Source of the DNA: Anaerolineae bacterium | GTDB taxonomy: Bacteria > Chloroflexota > Anaerolineae > J102 | Direction: 5' to 3' | Assembly (NCBI GenBank): GCA_027002405.1 | Contig: JALWZT010000252.1 | Coordinates: 1-47,081 of the forward strand | Length of the DNA stretch: 47,081 nucleotides | Part shown: positions 19,075 through 27,319 of the stretch, piece after piece | Layout of the letters: the number at the start of each line of letters is the position of its first letter | How positions within the stretch are numbered: the first letter of the stretch is position 1 | Notes under the pieces: model-generated | Database searches by the model: none | What the model was told of the DNA's origin: nothing | What the model saw: only the letters and a program-made list of their open reading frames with translations | Program-made: the position numbers and the translations under genes

Positions 19075-20511
19075 ATGCGTAGAACCTTTTCGCTGTTCAT
19101 TGTCCTGGCGTTGCCACTTCTTCTGGCTGCTTGCGCTCCTGGCGGCGATTCGCTGGACGCCCAACTGCAAACGGCCATCCAGGGCAACCGCCTTGCTCCC
19201 TTGCAGCCTGCGCCCGAAGTCTCACCCGCGAAGCTGCGATTGGGACAATACCTCTTCTTCGACAAAGAACTCAGCGGCAACCGTGACACATCCTGCGCCA
19301 CCTGTCACCAGCCCCTGGCCGACACCGTCGATCACTTGCCGCTGCCCATCGGTACAGGGGGGACGGGCGTGGCGCCCAACCGCCATTTGGGGCCACTAAA
19401 ACCGCTGGTGGCCCGCAACACCCCCGCCCTCTTCAACCTGGGCCAGCCCGGGTGGCGCACCATGTTTTGGGATGCCCGGGTGGAAAAGCTGGAGGAGGGC
19501 ACCATCATCGCCCGCACCAGCCAGGGGCCGGTGGCGCTGCCCCCGGACCTGGAAAACGTGGTGGCCGCGCAGGCCCTCTTCCCGCCCGCGGCCCGGGCGG
19601 AAATGCGGGGCTTCAAGGGGGACCCCATGCGCCAATCGCCGGGCGATGTGGACATCTTCGGCCGGGAGAACGAGCTGGCCAAATTCCAGGATAATGATTT
19701 CCCCGCCATCTGGCAGGGCCTCTGGCAGCGTATCACCGCCATTCCCGAATACGTGGACCTGTTGCAACAGGCCTATCCCGATACCCCCGTGGAAGCCATG
19801 GGGCCTCAGCATCTGGCCAACGCCATCGCCGCCTTTCAGATCGACGCCTTCACCTTCACCCAAAGCCCCTGGGATCGGTACCTGGCGGGAGACAAACACG
19901 CGCTTTCCCCTGAAGCCAAGCGGGGGGCCTTGCTCTTTTTTGGCCGAGCCGGATGTAGTGTCTGCCACCACGGCCCCCTCTTCACCGATCAGCGGATGCA
20001 CAACATTGCTGCGCCCCAGATCGGGCCGGGCAAGCAGCCCGCCATCGAGCATCGCGACTACGGGCGTTTCCTCATCACCCGGCAGGAAGAAGACCTCTTC
20101 GCCTTTCGCACGCCCTCTCTGCGCAACGTGACCCTCACCGGCCCCTACCTGCACAATGGCGCGTACGAGCGTTTGGAAGATGTCATTCGTCATCACATGA
20201 ACCCGGAGCAGGCTCTGGCCAACTACGACGTGATGCACCTGCCGCCCGAAGTACGCCAGCGCACCTGGATCAGCGAAAGCCTGAACCGGGCCATGCTCGA
20301 CCGCCTTGATCCCCGGCTGCAGGTTCCCGCGCATCTCACCGATGAAGAGATTCGCGACCTGCTGGCTTTTCTGGATGCGCTGACCGACCCCGCGGCCAGG
20401 GACCTGTCCAAAACCATCCCCGACCGGGTCCCCAGCGGGCTCCCTGTCTCCGACGACCCCGCGGTCATGCAACGTTTCCTCCAGGACCATCCCTTTGTCC
20501 ATCATCCCTAA
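19075..20511 (+). CDS. Di-haem cytochrome c peroxidase / MauG-family lipoprotein
   Basis: Two CXXCH motifs (SCATCHQ, GCSVCHHG); LRLGQYLFFDKELSGNRDTSCATCHQP; lipobox LLLAACAPGG. ORF opens at 19042 but the 19075 ATG gives a proper signal peptide. Confidence 0.9.
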   Translation: MRRTFSLFIVLALPLLLAACAPGGDSLDAQLQTAIQGNRLAPLQPAPEVSPAKLRLGQYLFFDKELSGNRDTSCATCHQPLADTVDHLPLPIGTGGTGVAPNRHLGPLKPLVARNTPALFNLGQPGWRTMFWDARVEKLEEGTIIARTSQGPVALPPDLENVVAAQALFPPAARAEMRGFKGDPMRQSPGDVDIFGRENELAKFQDNDFPAIWQGLWQRITAIPEYVDLLQQAYPDTPVEAMGPQHLANAIAAFQIDAFTFTQSPWDRYLAGDKHALSPEAKRGALLFFGRAGCSVCHHGPLFTDQRMHNIAAPQIGPGKQPAIEHRDYGRFLITRQEEDLFAFRTPSLRNVTLTGPYLHNGAYERLEDVIRHHMNPEQALANYDVMHLPPEVRQRTWISESLNRAMLDRLDPRLQVPAHLTDEEIRDLLAFLDALTDPAARDLSKTIPDRVPSGLPVSDDPAVMQRFLQDHPFVHHP

Positions 20512-20514
20512 AAT

Positions 20515-20550
20515 AGAGTAATCAGTGATCAGTAATCAGTAATCAGTGGA
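20515..20550. repeat. ATCAGTN heptanucleotide tract
   Basis: GAGTAATCAGTGATCAGTAATCAGTAATCAGTGG, period 7. Confidence 0.85.
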
Positions 20551-20584
20551 AATCTGCGTCCCCTGATTAAAAGATTAAAGACTA

Positions 20585-20624
20585 AAAAAGCCCCGTCAGA
20601 CGTAAGAACTGGCGGGGCTTTTTG
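20585..20624. terminator. Strong intrinsic (bidirectional-looking) terminator
   Basis: AAAAAGCCCCGTCAG - acgtaagaa - CTGGCGGGGCTTTTT; 15-bp stem with one G-T wobble. Confidence 0.92.
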
Positions 20625-20707
20625 CATGTTGAGAGTGAACACAGGATGGGCGCCCTGAGCTGTGTTCTCAACCTTCCATCCTATTCCCTTTCAAAGGAGG
20701 CACTCTC

Positions 20708-20788
20708 ATGATTACTTTTGTGTGGCTTTGGGCGCTCCTCGGAGCCATTTCCACCGGGGATGATGAACCCATCAGCGACCCCTGGTAA
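20708..20788 (+). CDS. Small hydrophobic peptide, copy 1: MITFVWLWALLGAISTGDDEPISDPW (26 aa)
   Basis: Shine-Dalgarno AAAGGAGG 7 nt upstream of ATG; duplicated at 21031-21111 with hydrophobic core conserved and mixed synonymous/non-synonymous differences. Below ORF-track length cutoff. Confidence 0.65.
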   Translation: MITFVWLWALLGAISTGDDEPISDPW

Positions 20789-20798
20789 GTCAACATGG

Positions 20799-20833
20799 CA
20801 ATGGATCGGAACTGCCGGCGTTCCGGTCCATTG
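20799..20833. terminator. Hairpin CAATGGATCGGAAC-tgccggc-GTTCCGGTCCATTG after small ORF 1
   Basis: 14-bp stem with one wobble, 7-nt loop; same hairpin follows small ORF 2. No U-tract, so it could be another RNA structure. Confidence 0.55.
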
Positions 20834-20935
20834 CTTATGCCAGTCCACAATTGGGCTTCTCATGCCGGGCGCCGACAAAGCCACGGCTGTACCTGCTGCA
20901 TCCTATTGGAAATTGCCCCACTGCCTCGATATCTT

Positions 20936-20964
20936 TTGTCTCCGGCGAGGGGTTGCGCTATAAT
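20936..20964 (+). promoter_or_regulatory. Predicted sigma-70-type promoter TTGTCT-N17-TATAAT for small ORF 2
   Basis: -35 at 20936-20941, 17-nt spacer, -10 at 20959-20964. Confidence 0.7.
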
Positions 20965-21030
20965 GTGAAATGCGTGCTCAAGACGTGTTCTCAACCTTCC
21001 ATCCTATTCCCTTTCAAAGGAGGCACTCTC

Positions 21031-21111
21031 ATGATTACCTTGGTGTGGCTTTGGGCGCTCCTCGGAGCCATTTCCACCGGGGGTGATGAGCCAGGCAACC
21101 CCCCCTGGTAA
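21031..21111 (+). CDS. Small hydrophobic peptide, copy 2: MITLVWLWALLGAISTGGDEPGNPPW (26 aa)
   Basis: Same AAAGGAGGCACTCTC-ATG initiation region as copy 1. Its sequence forms the tail of the reported 86-aa ORF 20851..21111. Confidence 0.68.
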   Translation: MITLVWLWALLGAISTGGDEPGNPPW

Positions 21112-21121
21112 CCTGGCAGCC

Positions 21122-21152
21122 ATGGATCGGAACTGCCGGCGTTCCGGTCCAT
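21122..21152. terminator. Hairpin ATGGATCGGAAC-tgccggc-GTTCCGGTCCAT between small ORF 2 and CHAT stop
   Basis: Same stem-loop as 20799-20833, lying between convergent genes. Confidence 0.55.
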
Positions 21153-21155
21153 TGC

Positions 21156-24155
21156 TTATGCCAGTCCATATAGGGAAAACGCTCCCCAATGGAAAGGGGA
21201 TCGCTTTTCGGCATAGAGGCTCAGGCGGGTCGCCAGCAGTGCTTCGGCTACCGAGTCGTGCCGCTGCAGATGCTGATAGCATGCTTCGGAAAATCGAGCC
21301 CCCATTTCGTCTGGGATGGGCCATAGAGCAGCTATCACCCGTTTGGCGCCCCCGACAATAAAAGCATAGGATAAGCCCATGAGTTCATCTCCAGGCCAGC
21401 TTTGGGTCACCGATGTGTCACAGGCAGTTAACATAACAAGATCGGTCTGCCAGGATAGGGACATGATATCAGGGACATAGAGGTTCTCATCGAACAAGAC
21501 CAGGTGCGAAAGGGTCGCGTGGGTGGGATGGAAATAGGCATGGGTAGCAAAGTGGACCACATCAAAGGGGCGTCCTTTCGCCCCATGAAGCGCCTCGCGA
21601 AAGGCAGAAAGGGTCGCTTCTTCGTTGCATAACAGGATGCTTTCTGGCGAAAGGTGGTGAAAAAGGGCCATGGCTTCCCGTACTGTTTCGGGCAGAGGGG
21701 GCAGATGCCCATGGTCGAAGTCGGAAAGGGCGCAGATAAGCCCTCGCATGGTGGATAAGGGGGGCAGGGGCCGAAATGCCCCCGGTCGCCGCAACAAGGT
21801 CTGCAGGATGGGAAGGGAGACGATGTGGCTGAGGGCTTTTTGTAAGCCCAGGGGGATGCCATGAGTGCGTAAGGCAAAGAAGGGAAAGAGGGAAAGTTGT
21901 CCCGAAGAAGAAAGATAAATTGTGCGGGTATCCCCCATGGCATTTTCAAATTCCGAAGGAAGCAGCAAGCGCTCCAATCGCTCCCACAGCCTGGGGGGGT
22001 TCATCTCCTGGCCCCAGTCCAAAAGTTGGCGTCGGTAGCTCAAAAAGGGGTTTGTTGCCAAAGCGAGGATCTGCCTCTCCACGGGCCCCAGTTCTCTGCG
22101 CTCGCTCAGAAGACGCTCGCTATCCAGCCAGAAAAGATAAAGCTCGGTCGCCTGGTCCATTTGGCCATTCAAACCCACGATAAAGGTCCCCCACCGCCCT
22201 TTCCCATGACGTCGATCAAGGGATTTCCGTAGGGTAGGGATATCCCACGAGGGCACCAGGGGGGGAGCGAGGGGGGAGGTTTGCAACGCGTCCAGCTCCT
22301 GGACCAGGTGATCGAAGGTCTGTTCCAGGGTTTCCAGGCGCTCCCAGTTTTGATCCAGGCGTGCCACCTGAATGGCACGACGCAATCGCGCCAATTTTTC
22401 GGCATAGGTGCCCATGACATCAGACACCCCCTGCGAAGGGGCATGCGCCTCTCCATTCAGGAGACGTTCCAGAAATCGGACCGCCTTATAGGTTTCCAGC
22501 GAACGTAGAGCCGACAGGGTATCCTTTTCCTTCAGGGCCAAATCCAATTCCAGGGTCAATACCTGCTGAGCTTCTCTGCCCAACTCGGCCGCGGCCGAGG
22601 GTGACATGGCACCTTTGCGCAACCGATTCAACAAATGGTTCGCCTGATCCAAATGGTCACGCGCGCGAGCATGGTGATGCGAATGCATGGCAAGCCGCGC
22701 CATAAGGAAATGGACGCGCCAGGAAAAGGTATAATGATCGTGGGGCATCAGGCGATAGGCCCGTTCGATGGCCTCCTTGGCTTCGTCGAGACGGTGTTCT
22801 TCGTAGTAAAAGGTTGCCAGCCATGTGAGGGCCTCGGCAGCCTGGTGCGGCATGAACAGTTGAGACAACAACTCGGCCGAGGTCACCAACATCTGGATGG
22901 CTCGCTCCCGCTCCCCTTGAGCCCAGATAACACGCGCCAGGAGAATGCTCGTGATCGCGGCTTGTGCTGGCCGATGTAATTCCAGAAACATCCTGCTACT
23001 TCTTTCCAGATACTCTTGCGCCTGATCCAAATCCCCCAAAATGAACGCATACTGACCGAGTAAGCGCCAAGTTTTTGAGACATGGGCCCGGCTTCCCAGT
23101 TGCAGGAACAGGTGGCTGGCATGATGCAGGCGTTCGATCGCGTGGGTGCGATCGCCCAAATGCCAGGACAATTCCGCTAAACTATGTTCAAGATGGGCGA
23201 CAATGTCGGGGGCCGTTTCTGCCGATACCAGGGTTCGTGCCTGGGTATAGGCTTGCAACGCCATCCGAAATTCCCCCAACTGACGATGGATGACACCGAT
23301 ATTATGAAGCATCGATGCCTGAGTGCTCTGAATCCCCGCTTTTCGAAAGTATGCCAACGCGAATTGATAATTTTGCAAAGCCAGCTCCGGCTGATTGAAA
23401 TACAATTGCACATTTGCCAGCGCGCTGCGGCAGCGGGCAAGGGGGACCAGGGCCTCTTCCTGTTGGAAATAATCCAAGGCTTGCTCTGCATGACGCCGCG
23501 CTTGGGCATAATTATCCAGGCGGCGAAATGCGTTGGCCAGCGCGTAATCGCAACGGGCTGTCTCGTAACGGTCGTCCAGGGACAAAAAACCGGAGCGGGC
23601 TTCTTCTAGGAATGCTTTGGCTTCGAGATAACGGGTTCTTTGGTGGGCCAGAACGCCGGCAATGCGCCGTTGCTGATAACGGGCCCATTGGGTGCGGATG
23701 TCATGGCCGGATAAATCGATAGTGGCAAGAAGGGTTTCCGCCTGGTCGTATTGCCCTTGATACACGCTGAGGATGGCGGAGGCCAGATGGATGTACGAAC
23801 GCTCTATGGAGTTTTCTGGCCAGTGCGCCAACAAGCGGGCCAGGATGCTTTGCGCTTGCCGGGATTGGCGGCGATCGATGGCAATGAGCGCGGCAAGCCA
23901 TTCGCCATAGGGATGGAGCCGGGCTTCATCCGGGGGGAGTTGGGCCAGCAAGGCCCGGGCGTCATCGTATTCGTTGACCAGATAGGCCACCAAGGCTGAG
24001 CGCAGGATGACCTCGGGCGTGGGGTCTGTTGCGGCCAACAGTTTGAGGCGTTGGCGCGCCCATTTCAACTCCCCCCGACGCAGCGCTTCATCCAGTGCCG
24101 TCAGATCGCTCGCCAGGCTGGTATCGACGGAGGATGGCAATAAAAAGCGCAGCAT
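21156..24155 (-). CDS. TPR-repeat CHAT-domain (caspase-like) protein
   Basis: N-terminal TPR-like helical repeats; C-terminal CHAT with His motif DVVHFATHAYFHP and Cys motif LVMLTACDTSVTQSWPGDELMGLSYAFIVGGAKRVIAALWPIPD. Confidence 0.95.
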   Translation of the reverse strand: MLRFLLPSSVDTSLASDLTALDEALRRGELKWARQRLKLLAATDPTPEVILRSALVAYLVNEYDDARALLAQLPPDEARLHPYGEWLAALIAIDRRQSRQAQSILARLLAHWPENSIERSYIHLASAILSVYQGQYDQAETLLATIDLSGHDIRTQWARYQQRRIAGVLAHQRTRYLEAKAFLEEARSGFLSLDDRYETARCDYALANAFRRLDNYAQARRHAEQALDYFQQEEALVPLARCRSALANVQLYFNQPELALQNYQFALAYFRKAGIQSTQASMLHNIGVIHRQLGEFRMALQAYTQARTLVSAETAPDIVAHLEHSLAELSWHLGDRTHAIERLHHASHLFLQLGSRAHVSKTWRLLGQYAFILGDLDQAQEYLERSSRMFLELHRPAQAAITSILLARVIWAQGERERAIQMLVTSAELLSQLFMPHQAAEALTWLATFYYEEHRLDEAKEAIERAYRLMPHDHYTFSWRVHFLMARLAMHSHHHARARDHLDQANHLLNRLRKGAMSPSAAAELGREAQQVLTLELDLALKEKDTLSALRSLETYKAVRFLERLLNGEAHAPSQGVSDVMGTYAEKLARLRRAIQVARLDQNWERLETLEQTFDHLVQELDALQTSPLAPPLVPSWDIPTLRKSLDRRHGKGRWGTFIVGLNGQMDQATELYLFWLDSERLLSERRELGPVERQILALATNPFLSYRRQLLDWGQEMNPPRLWERLERLLLPSEFENAMGDTRTIYLSSSGQLSLFPFFALRTHGIPLGLQKALSHIVSLPILQTLLRRPGAFRPLPPLSTMRGLICALSDFDHGHLPPLPETVREAMALFHHLSPESILLCNEEATLSAFREALHGAKGRPFDVVHFATHAYFHPTHATLSHLVLFDENLYVPDIMSLSWQTDLVMLTACDTSVTQSWPGDELMGLSYAFIVGGAKRVIAALWPIPDEMGARFSEACYQHLQRHDSVAEALLATRLSLYAEKRSPFHWGAFSLYGLA

Positions 24156-24156
24156 C

Positions 24157-24846
24157 TCAAGTCAGGTGGACCCGTAAAACAAGGGCTGGAGTCGAGTCCC
24201 TATCCAGATAGGGCACTTCAACTCCAGCCAAAAATACCTGTCCTTGCTCATCGGTCTTTCGTTGCAAGATGCGTCCCAGCAACACCATGGTGACCGGAAC
24301 GCCCCGGGCCGCCCCTTCAGGGGTGACAAGGGTCAACAGCAACCCCCCCTCTCCATCGTCTGCGGTTTCCCTTATCTGCTCTAGCGAATAATACCAGCCC
24401 TCTGGATCATCCAGTAACCCGGCACTCAACAGCAGGGTCTCCTCTCGCCCCAGGGCACCCCGTAGGACGTCTTCTTTATTCGGAGGGGTTATATCCTTGT
24501 AGAAAATGGTGATGTCAATATCCGTGTCACTGAGTCGTTGGGAGTTGGGGGATCGTTGATAGAAATCATACGTTCGTTGCAATTCCGCGCGGCAAGTCTC
24601 GCATTGGGCCAGGTGCTCCAATAAGGGATGTTGCGCCCATGCATCCTCCTGCCCATGCGCGAGATCCCAGGCATATTGGGCGAGAGCGATATGATGCTCT
24701 TCACAGGCATCCGCGATCAGGAGGGAGGAGAGATGAGGGGGGAACTCGGTATCGGATGTCCGATTTTCGATGATGCGCCACAGTTTTTGTTCCAGATACG
24801 CGAGCGCTTGTTTGTCGAAAATAGGGTTGTCAGCCATATGAAACAC
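24157..24846 (-). CDS. Zinc-finger (HxxxCxxC, anti-sigma/zf-HC2-like) protein, cistron upstream of CHAT
   Basis: HPLLEHLAQCETCRAELQ motif; ends about 1 nt before the CHAT start (likely translational coupling). Confidence 0.7.
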   Translation of the reverse strand: MFHMADNPIFDKQALAYLEQKLWRIIENRTSDTEFPPHLSSLLIADACEEHHIALAQYAWDLAHGQEDAWAQHPLLEHLAQCETCRAELQRTYDFYQRSPNSQRLSDTDIDITIFYKDITPPNKEDVLRGALGREETLLLSAGLLDDPEGWYYSLEQIRETADDGEGGLLLTLVTPEGAARGVPVTMVLLGRILQRKTDEQGQVFLAGVEVPYLDRDSTPALVLRVHLT

Positions 24847-24849
24847 TGC

Positions 24850-25540
24850 TTCGTAAATAGGATTTGGATCAGGATTAGGATTGAGATCATCAGGACAACG
24901 TTGAGCGAGGCGGCAACGGGCGTGATGCGTGAAACGTGAAACGTGAGGTCATTACGCATCACGCATTACGCATCACGTACTTGGCTTCCCGCGCCAACGT
25001 GGCCGCGAGGCGTTTTCATTGGTATCGGCGAACTGCCGTTCGTGGTGACTGCTTTGTAAATAGAGTAATCAGTGATCAGTTATCAGTGTTCAGTAGCACT
25101 CCCGTGGCCAGCCCGCAGGGCTTCGTATCCGTAGCTCGGAGGTTTAGCTCCGAGCAGAAGAAACAGCGCTGCGTGCCTAGCCGGAATTATCCGGCGCTGT
25201 TTTATAGCCCGGCGACTTCATCGCCTTCATCGCCGGGCGGGCTTCGGTCGGCTAGACAACGCCGAAAAATAGTGCCACGATGGAAAAGGCGACAACGAAA
25301 CGTCATTCCGAGGGAGCGAAGCGACCGAGGAATCTAGCGAAGCGCAAAAAACCACGGCATGGCGCTCGCTTCGCTCGCTAGATGCTTTGCTCCCTCCGGT
25401 CGCTCAGCATGACGAACATCTGCGGGAATCTGCGTTGCATCTGCGTGCATCTGCGTTCTCTCCACTTGCGACTTGCCACTTGCAAACCTGCTTGGCGCTC
25501 TTTGCGACTTGGCGTGAGATTTTCCTCGGTATCGGCGCGC
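24850..25540. repeat. Composite intergenic repeat island 1
   Basis: Contains GGATTA hexamers, GTGAAAC/ACGCATC heptamer hairpin, ATCAGTN heptamers, GCTCGGAG/GCCGGA/GCCCGGCGA hairpins, GGAGCGAAGCGACCGAGG inverted repeat, CTGCGT/TTGCCAC tracts; modules recur elsewhere in the window. Confidence 0.85.
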
Positions 25541-25542
25541 CA

Positions 25543-26361
25543 TTACTTGGGCCGTTCATCAGGAGGATATTTTTTGCGCAGGGCCTGCAAAGCGCGACTC
25601 CGCCATGTGGTGGCTTCGGGGACAGACACGCCAAAAAAGGCCGCCAGCTCTCCATTGGTGAAGTCGAAGAGGTAAATCAACAGCAAAATCACCCGATAGC
25701 GCCGATGGGAGATCTGACGAATGGCTTCCAGCAGCATTTCTCGCTGGATGTGCGCTTGAAGCCAATCTTCGCCTGACCGGTCTCGCTGTGGGAGCTCAGG
25801 ATGGAGTTCGATATCGTCAATCAGGGGGATGATCTTGCGGATATCATCCTTGATGATGTTTTGGGCGGTCTGCCGCAGCCATGGTTCCAGCTCGGTGTCG
25901 TAAAAATAATTTTCGAGCAGGGCCAAAGAAAGCCTGGCCGCCAGTTCCTCTCGCAGATCCGGGGGAGGATGCCGATGGGCTAACCTGACATAGGTGCTGG
26001 AAACGATCCGATGGATCAGGGTCATGACATTTTCATGCCCTTCTTCTCGGCTCCTTTGCCATTTTGCGGAATAGGCCATATAGCCATGGACCACCCGGTC
26101 CAGCCATTCGAGATAGGAAATCTCCTGTTGATTCGCGTGTTGCTCGTACTTCTGAACCCGATAGAATCGACGTACGGCTTTTGGGGTGGCAAGTTTTTCC
26201 ACCAGGTAGGCGACGTCGGATTCCTTGACGTTTGCCTGGGAACAGTCTTGTAATCGCCCTCGGATCAATGCAGCTAAATAACCTTTCGCCGTGGCATTCC
26301 AGTTTTCCGACGGCGTTGGAGGAAAAGGAAAAGGCGGCGGCCATGCAGGTGTCACGGACAT
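25543..26361 (-). CDS. Sigma-70-family RNA polymerase sigma factor
   Basis: C-terminal sigma-4-like HTH: HRRYRVILLLIYLFDFTNGELAAFFGVSVPEATTWRSRALQALRKKYPP. Confidence 0.85.
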   Translation of the reverse strand: MSVTPAWPPPFPFPPTPSENWNATAKGYLAALIRGRLQDCSQANVKESDVAYLVEKLATPKAVRRFYRVQKYEQHANQQEISYLEWLDRVVHGYMAYSAKWQRSREEGHENVMTLIHRIVSSTYVRLAHRHPPPDLREELAARLSLALLENYFYDTELEPWLRQTAQNIIKDDIRKIIPLIDDIELHPELPQRDRSGEDWLQAHIQREMLLEAIRQISHRRYRVILLLIYLFDFTNGELAAFFGVSVPEATTWRSRALQALRKKYPPDERPK

Positions 26362-26666
26362 TTACTTTACCCTGATGAGAAGGCGGTGGGAAAGCTCCAA
26401 TCAGAGTATAGCAAATGTCCTTGCTTTCATGAAAACGCAACGGGTTATCGCTGCTGGGATCGGGGGCGTTTCACTCCAACCACGGAGTTTACGCTGATCT
26501 TGGAGAAGGCTATCAGGAGTTCTATAAAACCCGTGCGGTCTGTAATTGAAACTGCCTTGACCTGAAAAGTGATCAACAGGATGTTCGTCAAATCCAGTAC
26601 CACTACTAAAAATATGTTTTACGATGACCGAATATGTCACTGTGTCATCCGAAACTGTTCCGTAAA

Positions 26667-27310
26667 TAGGATCAGGATTAGGATTGAGGATTGTCAGGCC
26701 GAAGTTAGGCGCGAGCAGGAGTAATCAGTGATCAGTTATCAGTTATCAGTAATCAGTTGCGGGGCTAGCCGGATTCATCCGGCGCCGTTTTATAGCCCGG
26801 CGACTTCATCGCCGGGCGGGCGTGGTGGACGACACTTCGCTCGGTTAAACCACGCCAAATGTCTGCTATGTAAATAGGATTCGGATCAGGATTAGGATTG
26901 CGGATCGCCAGGCCGACGTTGGGCGAGGCGGCAAAGGTTCGTATTGCGTATTCCGTATTCCGTCCAGTCGTTACGCAATACGCAATACGGAATACGAGTC
27001 ACGCCGCCCTGGCCGCGAGGCATTTTCGTCGGTATCGGCGAACTGCCGTTCGTGGTGACTGCTTTGTAAATAGGATTCGGATCAGGATTAGGATTGAGAT
27101 CGTCAGGCCGACGTTGAGCGAGGCGACAGCGGGCGTGATGCGTGAAACGTGAAACGTGAGAGCCTTACGCATCACGCATTACGCATCCCGGGCTCGGCTT
27201 CCCGCGCCAACGTGGCCGCGAGATGTTTTCATCCGTATCGGCGCGCTGCCGCGCGTGGCGACTGCTTTGTAATAGAGTAATCAGTAATCAGTTATCAGTA
27301 ATCAGTAGAG
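26667..27310. repeat. Composite intergenic repeat island 2, two adjacent ~200-bp units with different palindromic cores
   Basis: Units begin TTTGTAAATAGGATTCGGATCAGGATTAGGATTG... and end CGGTATCGGCGAACTGCCGTTCGTGGTGACTGCTTTGTAA; cores are CGTATTG/CGTATTC (26938-27000) or GTGATGC/GTGAAAC (27138-27190). Confidence 0.85.
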
Positions 27311-27319
27311 CCTTCCGAC

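Noticed and set aside
19396-20505. 369-aa minus ORF
   Set aside because: Antisense to a clear di-haem peroxidase with two CXXCH motifs.
20815-20985. A decayed second CHAT gene between the two small ORFs
   Set aside because: Only the last few codons (…GLA-stop) resemble CHAT; the rest of the spacer did not translate to CHAT-like sequence, so it is kept only as a hypothesis.
21004-21324. Minus-strand ORFs 20668-20850 and 21004-21324 over the small-peptide repeats
   Set aside because: Arg/Pro-rich with no Shine-Dalgarno; one overlaps the CHAT 3' end. The plus-strand 26-aa ORFs have perfect Shine-Dalgarno sites and conserved lengths.
25382-25776. 97-aa and 129-aa plus ORFs (also 26898-27152, 27223-27528, 33359-33562)
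   Set aside because: They run through intergenic repeat modules; translations reflect repeat sequence, not proteins.
25063-27310. Possible CRISPR array
   Set aside because: Repeats are 6-9 nt, tandem without unique ~30-nt spacers, and no cas genes are present.
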